DNA of 64,000 bases from Acidobacteriota bacterium. GTDB lineage: Bacteria; Acidobacteriota; Blastocatellia; Pyrinomonadales; Pyrinomonadaceae. Positions 26,645 through 36,147 of this stretch are shown here, piece by piece (the first letter of the stretch is position 1; every line of letters starts with the position of its first letter). The translations under genes were made by a program, and so were the position numbers. The notes below the pieces were generated by a model, which was not told where the DNA came from, did no database searches, and saw only the letters and a program-made list of their open reading frames with translations. The stretch spans positions 236,580 to 300,579 of the forward strand of contig JAHBSG010000001.1 of the NCBI GenBank assembly GCA_019639235.1, in the 5' to 3' direction.

Positions 26645-27912
26645 ATGGCTATATTCGTTTCTGCTGAAGAGGCTGTTGGTCACATCTCGTCTGGTGACCG
26701 TGTTTTCATCCACGGGGTCGCGGCGGCTCCGCGAGTTCTCATTGACGCGATGGTGGGCCGCTCCGCCGAGCTCCGTGACGTCGAACTCGTTCATCTGCAC
26801 ACTGAAGGCCGGGCGCCGTATTCGCTGCCGGAACACGAAAGCTCGTTTCACGTTAATGCCTTCTTTGTTGGTGGAAATGTACGCGAGGCCGTGAACGAGG
26901 GCCGCGGCGACTATATTCCCGTTTTTCTCTCTGAGATCCCGGCACTTTTCCGGCGCAAGGTGCTTCCGCTCGATGTCGCTTTGATAAACGTCTCTCCGCC
27001 AGACTCGCACGGATTCTGCTCGCTTGGTGTCTCGGTCGATATCGCGCGAGCAGCCGCCGATACGGCGAAGATCGTGATCGCACAGATCAACCCGCATGTG
27101 CCAAGAACCATTGGCGATGCGCTCGTTCATATCAATGACATTCACTTCGCCGTCGAGGTCGATGAGCCGCTGCCCGAGGTCCCTCCTCCTGCTCCGACCG
27201 CGGTCGACGAAGCGATCGGCCGCTCGATCGCTGAACTCATCGAAGACGGGGCCACGCTCCAGATGGGCATCGGTGCCATACCGAACGCCGTTCTCGCCTC
27301 TCTCACGAACCACAAGGATCTTGGCATTCATACGGAGATGTTCTCCGATGGGCTCATCGACCTGGTCGAGTCCGGTGTCGTTAACGGCCGCAAGAAGGCG
27401 AAAACATCCGGGCATCGTTTCGGGATTCGTAATAGACGCGAAGAAGCACACGACTTTGTCGATGACAATCCCCAGGTTCTTATGCTTGATATCGGCTATG
27501 TCAATGACACGTCGGTCATCCGTCGCAGCGAAGGTGACGGCGATCAACAACGATCGAAAGTGGACCTGACCGGACGGGTCCTGTGCCGATTCCATCGGCC
27601 GGCGGCAGTATTCCGGCGTTGGCGGTCGAATGGACTTCATCCGCGGCAGCATCGCTCTCCGAGGGCGGAAAGCCGATCATCGCATTGCCCTCGAGCACCT
27701 CGCGTGGCGAGAGCAGATCGTGCCGTTCCTTAAGGAAGGGGCCGGTGTTGTAACGACCCGTGCTCACGTCCACTACATCGTCACCGAATACGGCGTCGCC
27801 GATCTTTACGGCAAGAACCTCCGTCAACGTGCGGGGAACTGATCACATTGCTCATCCCGACCATCGCGAGGAGCTCAGACAACAGGCCCCGCGAACGCTT
27901 TCACCGCTTTAG
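26645..27912 (+). pseudogene. Acetyl-CoA hydrolase/CoA-transferase, frame-disrupted
   Basis: The first 255 codons read cleanly as an acetate/4-hydroxybutyrate-type CoA-transferase (RVFIHGVAAAPRVLIDAM, VSPPDSHGFCSLGVSVD, MGIGAIPNAV, HTEMFSDGLIDLVESG). From about 27,400 the homology hops between frames: GIVSGFVIDAKK, then DFVDDNPQVLMLDIGYVND, then MDFIRG, then FLKEGAGVVTTRAHVHYIVTEYG. It ends near TAG 27910-27912. The shifts are single-base gains and losses within tens of bases. An intact copy would move CoA between acyl-CoA and a short acid. It heads the acyl-CoA cluster. Whether it is a true pseudogene or an assembly error is discussed in the findings. Confidence 0.8.
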
Positions 27913-27984
27913 AATAGAGAAATTGCATCTGCACTGATATAATCTGGCATTATAGTTGAAAATATATTTATTATCTGAGGACGT

Positions 27985-29162
27985 ATGACAGACAAAGAAC
28001 AAGCAGTTATCTTGAGTGCCGCACATCTTCCCGACCGGCAAGATTCCAGGGACTTCTTAAGGGTTTTACCATGAACCTTGCCGCTATCGCGATCAAAGAA
28101 GCGGTCAAGCGCGCAGGACTCAGGCTCGGACGTCAACGGGTGATCATCGTTTGCGTGGTCCAAGCCGGGATCGGCCAGGCACCGGCTCGCCAGGGCGCAT
28201 GAAGGCTGGCCTTCCGCCTGAGGTTTCCGCGCTTACGGTCAACATGGTCTGCGGTTCGGGCCTTCGTGCCGTTGCTCTCGCCTCGCAGGCCGTTCAACTT
28301 GGCGATTCTGAGGTCGTTGTTGCCGGTGTTATCAGGATCGATGTCTAACATCCCCTACGCGATGCCGGGTGCCCGCGACGGCTACCGAATGGGCAATCAG
28401 ACGGTGACGGACCTGATGATCACCGATGGGCTGTGGTGTCCATTTGAAAGAATTGGCATATGGGCAATACCGGCGAGGTCGTGGCCGAAGTACCAGATCT
28501 CGCGAAGAGCAGGACATTTTGCCTTCAATTCGCATCGTAAAGCCGCCGAGGCCCAGCAAGCAGGCCGGTTTGCTGACGAGATCGTCGGTCGAGATACCGC
28601 AGAAGAAAAGGCGACGATCGTGCTCAACTACGACGAGCCGGTCCGCCAGATACCGGTCGAGAACTCGGTAAGCTCAAGCCGGCATTCAAACGCGACGGCA
28701 CCGTGACGCGGGCAATGCTCGGGCGTTAACGACGGTGCCTCGGCTTTGGTCGTTACCTCGGCCGAGAGCGAGCCGCCGCACTCGGCATTGAGCCGCTCGC
28801 TCGCGTTGTCGCTTCGGCTACACTCGGGCATCGAGCCGAAGCTGATCATGATGGCACCGGTCAGGGCGTGCTTAACGTACTCAAAAAGGCCCGGCTGGGA
28901 GATGGGCGATGTCGCGTCTCTTCGAGCTCAACGGCCTTCTCCGTGCAGGCTCTCGGAGTGATGAAGGAACTCGGGCTCGATATGGACAAGGTCAACGTCA
29001 ATGGCGGAGCAGTGGCATGGCCACGCAATCGGCAACTCCGGCGGCCGCATTCACGGCCACCTTGCTCTTCGAAATGAAGCGTCGAGGTGCAAAGAAGGGC
29101 GTCGCCGCACTCTGCCTCGGCGGCGGCAATTCGGTCGCCACTCTTTGGTCGAACGCGACTGA
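27985..29162 (+). pseudogene. Acetyl-CoA acetyltransferase (thiolase), frame-disrupted
   Basis: This is a thiolase broken by many small indels. It begins MTDKEQAVILSAA; the catalytic-cysteine block reads [17 protein letters not shown] (28226-28276). Later pieces are NIPYAMPGARDGYRMGNQ, FNSHRKAAEAQQAGRFADEI, VNDGA-type residues, SVQALGVMKELGLDMDKVNVNGG, and GVAALCLGGGNSV near the end. The stop is TGA 29160-29162. The span is 1178 bases against roughly 1185 expected for 394 codons, so losses and gains nearly balance. The enzyme would condense or cleave acetoacetyl-CoA or longer 3-ketoacyl-CoA. Confidence 0.85.
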
Positions 29163-29183
29163 TCCCTTCCGCAAACATCATGA

Positions 29184-29216
29184 AGGCGGCTGTCTGATCG
29201 GCGACCGCTTTTTTGT
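29184..29216 (+). terminator. Probable terminator after thiolase
   Basis: GCGG, then a TGATC-centred core, then GGCGACCGC and six T follow the thiolase stop by about 20 bases. The left arm looks damaged by a small indel; the intact stem would be GGCGGTCGCC/GGCGACCGC. Confidence 0.45.
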
Positions 29217-29263
29217 TTCCGATCTCTTGCTGTTTCATTTTTTGCGGAGGGGTGTATGCATCC

Positions 29264-29374
29264 TGAAACGGTTGAAACGGATGAAAGAGATGAAATGCCT
29301 GAAACACTTGAAGCGCGTGAAACACCTGGCGCTTGGAACGAATGGGTCAGATGGGACATTTGGGACAAATGGAG
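29264..29374. repeat. Nine-base minisatellite (TGAAACNNN, then TGGGACNNN)
   Basis: About twelve units with strict 9-base spacing: TGAAACGGT, TGAAACGGA, TGAAAGAGA, TGAAATGCC, TGAAACACT, TGAAGCGCG, TGAAACACC, and further on units of the form GGGACATTT and GGGACAAAT. The period being a multiple of three keeps frames open on both strands, but no gene is recognised. Confidence 0.8.
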
Positions 29375-29550
29375 CACGCGGCCGGGCCGGGAGATTTGTG
29401 ATGTTGTTGAATTGTGGACCTTCGATCTGCATCGACGCATTGTCAATTGTTAATTGGACCATCGTAAATTGGTTAAAGGACACTGGGGTTTGGTTTTCGG
29501 TCTTGGGTCTGCGGTGTGGGTATCTTCAGGCTACCGATTGACACTCCGTT

Positions 29551-29585
29551 TAATTAGTAATTACTAATTTCTAATTATTAATTAA
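29551..29585. repeat. Seven-base AT-rich tandem repeat (TAATTAN)
   Basis: Five adjacent heptamers: TAATTAG, TAATTAC, TAATTTC, TAATTAT, TAATTAA. They lie in a gene-free stretch downstream of the thiolase. Confidence 0.8.
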
Positions 29586-29613
29586 CCGTGGTGGACTTCC
29601 TTCGGCTTCCGGA

Positions 29614-29655
29614 CAGCTCACTGCTTACTGCTTACTGCTCACCGCTCACTACTCC
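29614..29655. repeat. Seven-base tandem repeat (CTGCTTA/CTGCTCA)
   Basis: Six adjacent heptamers: CAGCTCA, CTGCTTA, CTGCTTA, CTGCTCA, CCGCTCA, CTACTCC. They have the same period as the TAATTAN array 29 bases upstream but an unrelated sequence. Confidence 0.85.
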
Positions 29656-29726
29656 CGTTGTCCATTTCATAGGCACTCGCCGTATATGAACGGCGATCCG
29701 TGAGATGCGAGATGTAGATGATATGA

Positions 29727-29777
29727 AAGTTCTGGATAGTTGCGAGAGTTGCGAAGTCTCGAAAGTTGCGAAGTTCA
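29727..29777. repeat. Imperfect nine-base repeat (GTTGCGA motif)
   Basis: GTTGCGA occurs three times in 45 bases, with a degenerate copy (GTCTCGA) between, giving about a 9-base period. It is followed by GC-rich inverted sequence (CCGGCTTTAGCCGG, 29812-29825). Confidence 0.6.
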
Positions 29778-29867
29778 AATTTTAGGCTTCCCAGCCCGTT
29801 GTTTTGGTCCCGGCTTTAGCCGGCCGCCGGAGGCCGTCCGGAGGCCGGTGTGTCGGTGAAATGGTTT

Positions 29868-29944
29868 AACCACGGAAGAAGAAAAGAAGAAAACAAAAAA
29901 CAGACCACGCCGTCCTTGGCTTTTATCTCATGTCTTCCGTGTGT
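29868..29944. repeat. Inverted-repeat element AACCACGGAAG ... CTTCCGTGTGTT
   Basis: A purine-rich core is bracketed by AACCACGGAAG and CTTCCGTG. It is the same general design as the CCACAGAGG element at 37,042-37,153 and is probably a dispersed non-coding repeat. Confidence 0.5.
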
Positions 29945-30451
29945 TTGCAAGAGAACCCATTACCACTGAATGCACCAGAACCAAGCCACACAGAAAGACT
30001 GGCGGCAGGCCACACTTCTTTCTTGCGCCGCCGGAAGGCAGAGCCTTTCCGCTACATCGGAGCGGCAAGCCGCGTGATCGGGCGACCCATTCTGATCTCT
30101 GCCCATAGCTCCTTCTGCTACACCAATTTGGTGACGCATTTCCCGCCCCGGCGGTCTCAGCCCTCGGGTAACTTGGGAGCTGCTCGACCAAATGAACATT
30201 CAGAGGCGTTCACGCTCTCCTCAAGCGGAACCGTCTGAAGCCCGCGGGTGCAGACGGAAGATCGCGGTATCGCAGGCCCTGACCCCGTTGGTTCCGGAAT
30301 AGAATGGCACTCTCGTGTTCAGTGTTTGCTCAAACAATGTGAACCGGTTTAAGGTGGTTTTGAGTCATTAATGAAACTTACATTTGCCGCTCCGCAGTGA
30401 GGTCTGTCAAATACTGGCTCGATAAAGTTGCTGATGCTATCAGGTCCCCAA
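29945..30451. other. Stretch without a recognisable gene
   Basis: Open frames of 80-100 codons exist on both strands between 29,928 and 30,240, but their translations are compositionally odd and match no family I know. They lie inside the indel-rich zone, so a real gene could be hidden by frameshifts. I see no tRNA, hairpin terminator or promoter that I can support. Confidence 0.5.
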
Positions 30452-31391
30452 ATGAAGGAGTATGAGTTCCGGTTGCGGTTCAATTTCAATAAAGGAGTCT
30501 TCATATCGATGAAAATAGTGAGTCGGAAATCGTGGCACTTCCCTGCGGTGCTACAATTAGGCTTAAGGGTGCCCCCAAAGTACGCTGATTAAGAATGCTT
30601 ACGATGTTGCAATAATTGGCGGCCGTTTTCGACCTTAGAGATCGCCGAAGAAGCGACGGACGCAATATTCGTGTTCGATTCTCTTTTGGGCAACTAAGCA
30701 CCGATTAGGTGTTGATTTCCGAACCGACTACCAAAGTTCTGGCTTACCGATTACGGATTGACATTACTTCAGAACAGATCCGGGTCCCGGATTCGCAATG
30801 ACATTCTAAATGGTTTTGGACGTTTACGAGATAAACGAGACAACTCGTTTCGCCAGACTAAATGGGGCTTTAACTTCTGAAATCAAAGAAAGAATTCTTC
30901 AACGGTTAAAATAGGGGCCGAAAGAGAAATCGGACTAGGTCATTCATTTGACGATCGAATTCGGGTTGCTATGGAACTCGTGTCAATTCACATTCATTTC
31001 GATAGAACTACAAGAGCAAGCTGATTAATGTTGGTGACTGCAATCGAAGCTGTGTTAACGGCTTTACCGCGTGAACCTGATGCTCAAGCCTTAGTCAGTC
31101 GGTTAATTTCGGAGGTTAGAGGCTCGACCTTGAACATGGTGAAAAGGCTAGCTTAGAAGGGACCTTAAACCATTTGAAATGTGAATCGATCACTTCTGCC
31201 GGAAAAAGAATTGCTACGACAGAGCTGGGGTTTGCTCGACGTAAATGGTAAATCTCCGGAGGATTTCTTTAAGACGATTTATCTATACGAGGTAGAATCG
31301 TGCGGGGCTCGGCGGGATCTCGGAAAATGAACTGATAGAAATCACGAATAGAACCAACAAGTTCATCAACGAGGATCTGCTTTCTCATTAA
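30452..31391 (+). pseudogene. Disrupted gene for an unknown protein with a HEPN-like C-terminal part
   Basis: The coding signal passes through all three frames: MKEYEFRLRFNFNKGVFIS, then IDENSESEIVALPCGATIRL, then LIKNAYDVAIIGGRF. The longest clean run, about 31,027-31,155, reads LMLVTAIEAVLTALPREPDA followed by ALVSRLISEV. Next come LNHLKCESITSAGKRIATTE, FFKTIYEVESCGARR and NKFINEDLLSH before a TAA near 31,391. The LVTAIEA block and following helices recall Apea/HEPN-type hypothetical proteins. No reliable R-x4-6-H motif is readable because of the indels. The domain call is tentative; that this was a coding gene of about 310 codons is better supported. Confidence 0.45.
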
Positions 31392-31687
31392 TGGAATTAG
31401 ACGCTAATTCAAAAGAGACCGTAGGCTTTGGTTGAAAGCAGATGTCCACATTAGCTTCTTTTGGGCAAAGAGGTACAAGAAGAGCTGATCGCGTTGGTGT
31501 TGATGGCGGTTGTAATCCTCCCGAATCGTTGCAAGTCTGAACTGGAGTTCTCGGGTCTTAAGAACAGGTACACCCATGAGGAGCAAGGAAGCTGTCTTTG
31601 AGGGAGTTTGCGGACAGCGTCGGTTGAAGAACTAGATTTTCTGGGCCGCTCGTTCATCTACGACGCGGAGAACAAACGGGTCCTCGT
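31392..31687 (+). other. Coding-like remnant, family unknown
   Basis: The plus strand contains short in-frame stretches that look protein-coding (for example EELDFLGRSFIYDAENKRV at about 31,626-31,682), broken by frame changes like those of neighbouring genes. No start, family or complete frame can be assigned. Short minus-strand frames in the same place look like shadows. Confidence 0.35.
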
Positions 31688-31729
31688 CAGTGATCAGTGG
31701 TCCGTGGTCGGTGGTCGGTGGCCAGTACG
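31688..31729. repeat. Seven-base tandem repeat (CAGTGGT/CGGTGGT)
   Basis: Six adjacent heptamers: CAGTGAT, CAGTGGT, CCGTGGT, CGGTGGT, CGGTGGC, CAGTACG. This is a third heptamer array within 2.2 kb, again of unrelated sequence. Confidence 0.85.
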
Positions 31730-31843
31730 TTCTTGATGGCGACGCTGGCGGATCAAGAGCGTGATGCTGTGTCCCAACGGCAAGCCCTGGCTAACCGTCT
31801 TGGTTTATAATGCTTCAGCGAATCGCTTCACTCAAGTAACAAT

Positions 31844-32281
31844 ATGGCTTCTAGGGAACACAATCGGTTGATCAGCATTTTCTTTTCATCGCGCAGGGCG
31901 AGTGCCAGGTGCTCGGCAGGCGTGGTGGCGGTTATTTACGGAGGAATGGGCGGTTTTTCCTAACAGCGGGCAATGGCGGTGGCGGCGGCTGATCGGTGGC
32001 ATTTTCATAATCGCGGCTGTCGTTGCCGTAGTTCTTGTGTTCCTTTTGCAGCGCTGACTTTTATGTACGGCTATAAGGTCAGCAAGGAGTCCAGCCGGTC
32101 GGGCGGACGCTCGGGATCGTATGGCGATCCTCTCGCTACTGAGTTTCCGCTCAGGACGGCACTCGGTGTTTGTTTACGCTCTTTGGTTCTTTTCGGCGAT
32201 ATGGGCAAGGCGCTTTACAACGTGGACGGTGCAGGCGGGCAGTTCCATTCGCCGCCTCCGCCGCCGAACAGTTGGCAATAG
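31844..32281 (+). pseudogene. Small Gly-rich membrane protein, frame-disrupted
   Basis: Starting MASREHNRLISIF, the coding signal changes frame several times but reads as a protein of about 145 aa. A first membrane helix lies around the Gly/Val-rich stretch at 31,900-31,960. A second contains GGIFIIAAVV (about 31,997-32,060), followed by LTFMYGYKVSKESSRSGG. More hydrophobic segments contain AILSLLSF, and it ends with GKALYNVDGAGGQFHSPPPP. It resembles small DUF4064/DUF4190-like membrane proteins. It lies before the 3-hydroxyacyl-CoA dehydrogenase gene. The function is unknown. Confidence 0.6.
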
Positions 32282-32515
32282 CTTTCTCGATGATAGAAAC
32301 GCGAGCGGCACGGACCTAAACCCTGCGCTTGTTTGTTTTTGGCAGGGGCGTTTCGATATTCTTGGTCTAGATCGACCTTTGTGTTTTTCTTGCCCGAGGG
32401 CTTCTAAATGTTCGGTTTGAACATAGATCGAGCGGATCAGGCGGATATGCCGGATCGGAATTTTGGTTGTAGATCGTTTTGTTATCAAGGAATCTGTTAC
32501 AGGAAACTTATCGAA

Positions 32516-33356
32516 ATGAGTGAGATCATTGGAGTTATCGGAGCCGGGACGATGGGGAACGGCATTGCCAAACGGCGGCCGCTTCGGGATTTGACGTTTG
32601 TGATGTGCGACATCAGCCAAGATTTTGTTGACCCGCGGCGTTTGCTTGGAAATATCCTTAAAGAGCCTCGACCGTTTCGTCCAGAAAGAGACGATGACCG
32701 AGGAGCAAAAGGCGGAGGTGCTCGGCCGCACAAAACGACGGCCGAACTCGAAGGACCTCAGGGACTGCACGCTCGTCGTTGAGGCGGCGACGGAAGCGGC
32801 ATCAAAGACCATCTTCCGAAAAGCTCGATACGATCATGGGCCGGATGCGATACTTTCCTCAAGCACCTCGTCGATCTCGATAACGAAGATCGCGGCGGTG
32901 ACAAACGGCGGAGAAGGTCATCGGGATGCATTTTTTCAATCGGTCCCGCTGATGAAGCTGGTCCGAGGTGATCCGCGGTATCGCTACTTCGGACACGGAA
33001 ACCTATGCAAAGGTAAAAGACTTTCGGAAAAGCTGGCAAGGTGCCGGTCGAGTGCAACGATTACCCGGGATTTGTCTCGAACCGCGTGCTGATGCCGATG
33101 ATCAATGAAGCGGTCTTCCGCTTCATATGAAGGCGTCGCGACCCGCGGGCGATCGACGAGATAATGAAGCTCTTGGGATGAACCACCCGATGGGGCCGCT
33201 GACTCTTGCCGATTTCATCGGGCTCGACCTCGCCATCTCAACGTGCTCCACGAAGGACTAGGCGACCCGAAATACAGGCCATGTCGTTGCTTAAGAAGTG
33301 CGTAGACGCCGGCTCGGCCGTAAGAGCGGCAAGGGCTTTACGATTATTCGGCGTAA
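32516..33356 (+). pseudogene. 3-hydroxyacyl-CoA (3-hydroxybutyryl-CoA) dehydrogenase, frame-disrupted
   Basis: It starts MSEIIGVIGAGTMGNGIA, the NAD-binding fingerprint, and a good ribosome site (aggaaa) precedes it. Later pieces, in changing frames, are [73 protein letters not shown] residues, and [16 protein letters not shown]. The end is GLGDPKYR and KSGKGF-type residues before TAA 33,354-33,356. Total length matches the usual 280-285 codons. It would interconvert acetoacetyl-CoA and 3-hydroxybutyryl-CoA, fitting the CoA-transferase and thiolase upstream. Confidence 0.85.
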
Positions 33357-33499
33357 AGGGATTCAGGATGCCGCAGTTGTAATTTTGGTATGAAGCCCTA
33401 CTGATCAGTTCTTCGCGGTACGCGGCCTTCTCAAGCAGTATTCTCTAGTGTGAAACGGTACGCGGCCGAAGTGCGGCGTGCCGTCACCGTTATCATCAA

Positions 33500-35243
33500 A
33501 TTTCGTTTCATTCATCGATGTTTTGCGGAAGAGGAGGGCGAGATCGTTGAGGTCTCGGCCGAGGTCGATCAATATCTTGAGATCACTTGCGAGATCCATG
33601 GGGATGATCGAGCAGGGCAAGGCTGCTCTTTACCAACGTTAAGGGTCAAAGTTTCCGGTCGTTACGAATCTCTTCGGCACGATCAAAACGCATCGAGCTA
33701 GCCTTCGGGAAGCGGCCGCAGGAGTTCGTCCGGCGGGCGGTCGAAATGGTGGATAGTCTCGTGCCGCCAAAAGATCAGCAGCTCTGGGGCTATCGCGACA
33801 TGGGGCTGACGGCCCTGAAGCTCCGGGACCAAGAAGACGCGGCGAGCACCGGTGCTCGAGGTGCGGCAGTCGGAGGTCGACCTTGAGGCGTTGCCGCTTT
33901 TGCGGCTCTGGCACGAGGACGGCGGGCATTTTGTTGCAGCGCCGCTTGTTTATACCGAGAGCCCGACATCCAGGGAAACCGAACCTCCGGGATGCTTACC
34001 GCATCCAGCGATACGACAAGCGGACGACCGGCATTCATTGGCAGATCGGCAGGGCGGCGGGTTCATTACTACGGGCCGAACAGCAAAACGAACCGCTGAA
34101 CACGACTTCGCTCTTTCTGGGCGGGCCGCCGGCGATGATACTGGCGGCGATCGCTCAGCGCCCGGAAGATGTGCCGGAACTGATGCTCGCATCATTGCTG
34201 ATTCCAAGATCGGCATATTGCGACAATCCACTGTCGGGGCATCATCGGCTGATAGCCGAATCGGAGTTCGCAATTTGCGGCCGCGTCCCGCCGCATGAAC
34301 GACGTCGGAAGGCCCGTTTGGCGACCACTACGGCTATTACTCGCTGACTGCACGATTATCCGTGCTTTACGCGGACGCGGTCTTTCTGGATGCGATCTAT
34401 CCGGCGACGGTCGTCGGCAAAAAACCGCCGCGACAGGAGAGTTTCTTCATCGGCGATTACCTGCAGGAGTTACTCTCGCCGCTTTTCCCGTTGGTTATAC
34501 CGGCCGTCCAGCCTCTGGGCGGACGGGCTTTCGCGGCCCGCAGCGGTCGTTCGCGAGCGGTAGTATGGACGGAAGCTCTCGGCCGGCTTTCGCATGTGGG
34601 CGAAGAGGCGGCTGCCCTGACGAAGTTCCTTCTGTTGACCGATAAAAAGCGGCAGGACCTGCGGGATTTCCGTACGCTCTTTATGAGCACATCTGGCACG
34701 TGTTGAGTGGCATCGCGACCTGTTCATTTTCTCGCAGACCGCGTTTGATACGCTCGATTACGCGAGCGGCAAAATAAACCACAGCGGCAAAGGCGATCCT
34801 GATGGGGACTGGCGGTACGAAGCGGGAACTTGCACGCGAATTCAAAGGTGAACTTCCGCTTGGCGTTTCGGCTTCGGCGGCCTTTGCGGTATTGCCTTGT
34901 TATGGCACGGCGTATGAGAACGATAAAGACCTCGGCGAGCAGCTTTATGACGGCCGATGTTTTCAAAGATTGGCAGGTTAGTGGTGATCCCTGATGACAT
35001 CAATTACGCCATCTCGCCGGAGAAGTTCCTCTGGGCAACATGGACGCGGTTCAATCCGGCGACGGACATTTATGCACGCTCAACGACCGTTAAGAACAAC
35101 CACATCGATTTTGACGCCCCCATCGTTATCGACGCGCGGATGAAGCCCTGGTATCCGAAGGTCGTCGAGGTTCACTGACGACATCAAGGAACTCGTTGAC
35201 GAGCGTTGGGGTGAATACTTTTGGCGCGTCCTCGAAGCGATAA
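33500..35243 (+). pseudogene. UbiD-family prenylated-FMN decarboxylase, frame-disrupted
   Basis: Protein signal of a full-length UbiD-type decarboxylase runs through alternating frames. Pieces in order are EEEGEIVEVSAEVD, PQEFVRRAVEMVDSLVPPK, LRLWHEDGGHF, RIQRYDKRTTGIHWQIGR, FLGGPPAMILAAIA, ESEFAICGRVPPHER, ELLSPLFPLVIPAVQ, LTKFLLLTDKK, and KFLWATWTRFNPATDI. It finishes KNNHIDFDAPIVIDARMKPW and KELVDERWGEYF, with the natural stop probably at 35,241-35,243 once one extra T near 35,220 is removed. The start is obscured. Family members decarboxylate aromatic or unsaturated acids using prenylated FMN; the substrate is unknown. No UbiX gene is adjacent. Confidence 0.85.
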
Positions 35244-35245
35244 CA

Positions 35246-36144
35246 ATGAAAAAGTGGTTAAAGCGGATCGGTCTTCTTATCGGTGTCTTTTTGATCTTGC
35301 TCGGGCTGTTCCTTTCGTATTCTATTTCATCCGGCCGCGGCGGTTCGTCGTCGTTAATGACGCCGTCGCAGTGCCGCATTGGGACGGCCGGTTGAACGGC
35401 CTTCCGGGTCGTCACGATCGCCGATATTCACACGGGCTCGAACTTTACGCCGCCAGAGAGGATAAGGTTCGTTGTCGAGCAGGCAAACACAGAATCCGGA
35501 TGTTATTGTCCTTCTCGGCGATTACATCAGCGAGTCGCGTTTTGACCGCGACGGATGCGTACTGCCGGACGGCACGGATCGTACAGAACTAAAGGTGCCC
35601 TTCGAGAGCGTTGCAGAAAGCCTCGGGCCTCAGAGACAAAATACGGCGTTTACGCCGTCATCGGCAATCACGGTGGTACCACAACGAAAGCAGAAAGATC
35701 CATCGAATGCTCGAAGTATCAACGTCCTGAACAACGGGATCCCACGAGGTCGAAGCAAACGGCACGACGCTCCGGATCTGGGGCATCGAAGACCTCTGGA
35801 AGAACCGCACCGTGCCGGCCGAGGCGTTCAATGCTCTCGCCGATAAGAAGAACATCATCGCGATAACGCACAACCCCGACACGCTTCTTTCGGCGCCCGA
35901 GGGATTTTCCATCTTGTTTGCCGGGCACACGCACGGCGGCCAGCTCAATTGGCCGATCTTCGGTCCAAAGGCGGTCTTTAATGATCCGCGTTTCATGGAC
36001 GGACTCGCGGTCGTTGACGGCAAGTATGTTTACGTCTCGAGCGGCGTTGGGACGAGCGTTATCCCGATCCGATTCCGCGTGCCGCCTGAGATCAACGTGG
36101 TAACGCTTTCGTCAAACACGGCGACAATGCCCGAGACCCCCTAG
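35246..36144 (+). pseudogene. Membrane-anchored metallophosphoesterase, 5' two-thirds frame-disrupted
   Basis: Beginning MKKWLKRIGLLIGVFLILLG, it has a membrane anchor and then a calcineurin-like phosphoesterase. The first metal motif appears as TIADIHTGSNF, and NPDVIVLLGDYIS gives the second. The GNHD block is damaged (VIGNH followed by a frame change). From 35,812 the frame is clean: NIIAITHNPDTLL, FAGHTHGGQLNWP, and SSGVGTSVIPIRFRVPPE. The last 110 codons are therefore intact, which dates the end of the indel zone to about 35.8 kb. A paralogue follows after 3 bases. Confidence 0.85.
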
Positions 36145-36147
36145 CCA

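Noticed and set aside
29256..29453. Open frame through the nine-base repeat (ET-x repeats)
   Set aside because: The frame is open because the period is a multiple of three. There is no homologous domain, and the sequence after the repeat is not protein-like.
28909..29541. 210-codon plus-strand frame over the thiolase end and repeats
   Set aside because: It mixes an out-of-frame thiolase segment with repeat-derived residues; the true thiolase frame is recovered only by indel correction.
29551..31729. CRISPR array
   Set aside because: Repeat units are only 7-9 bases and directly adjacent, without spacers, and no cas genes are present.
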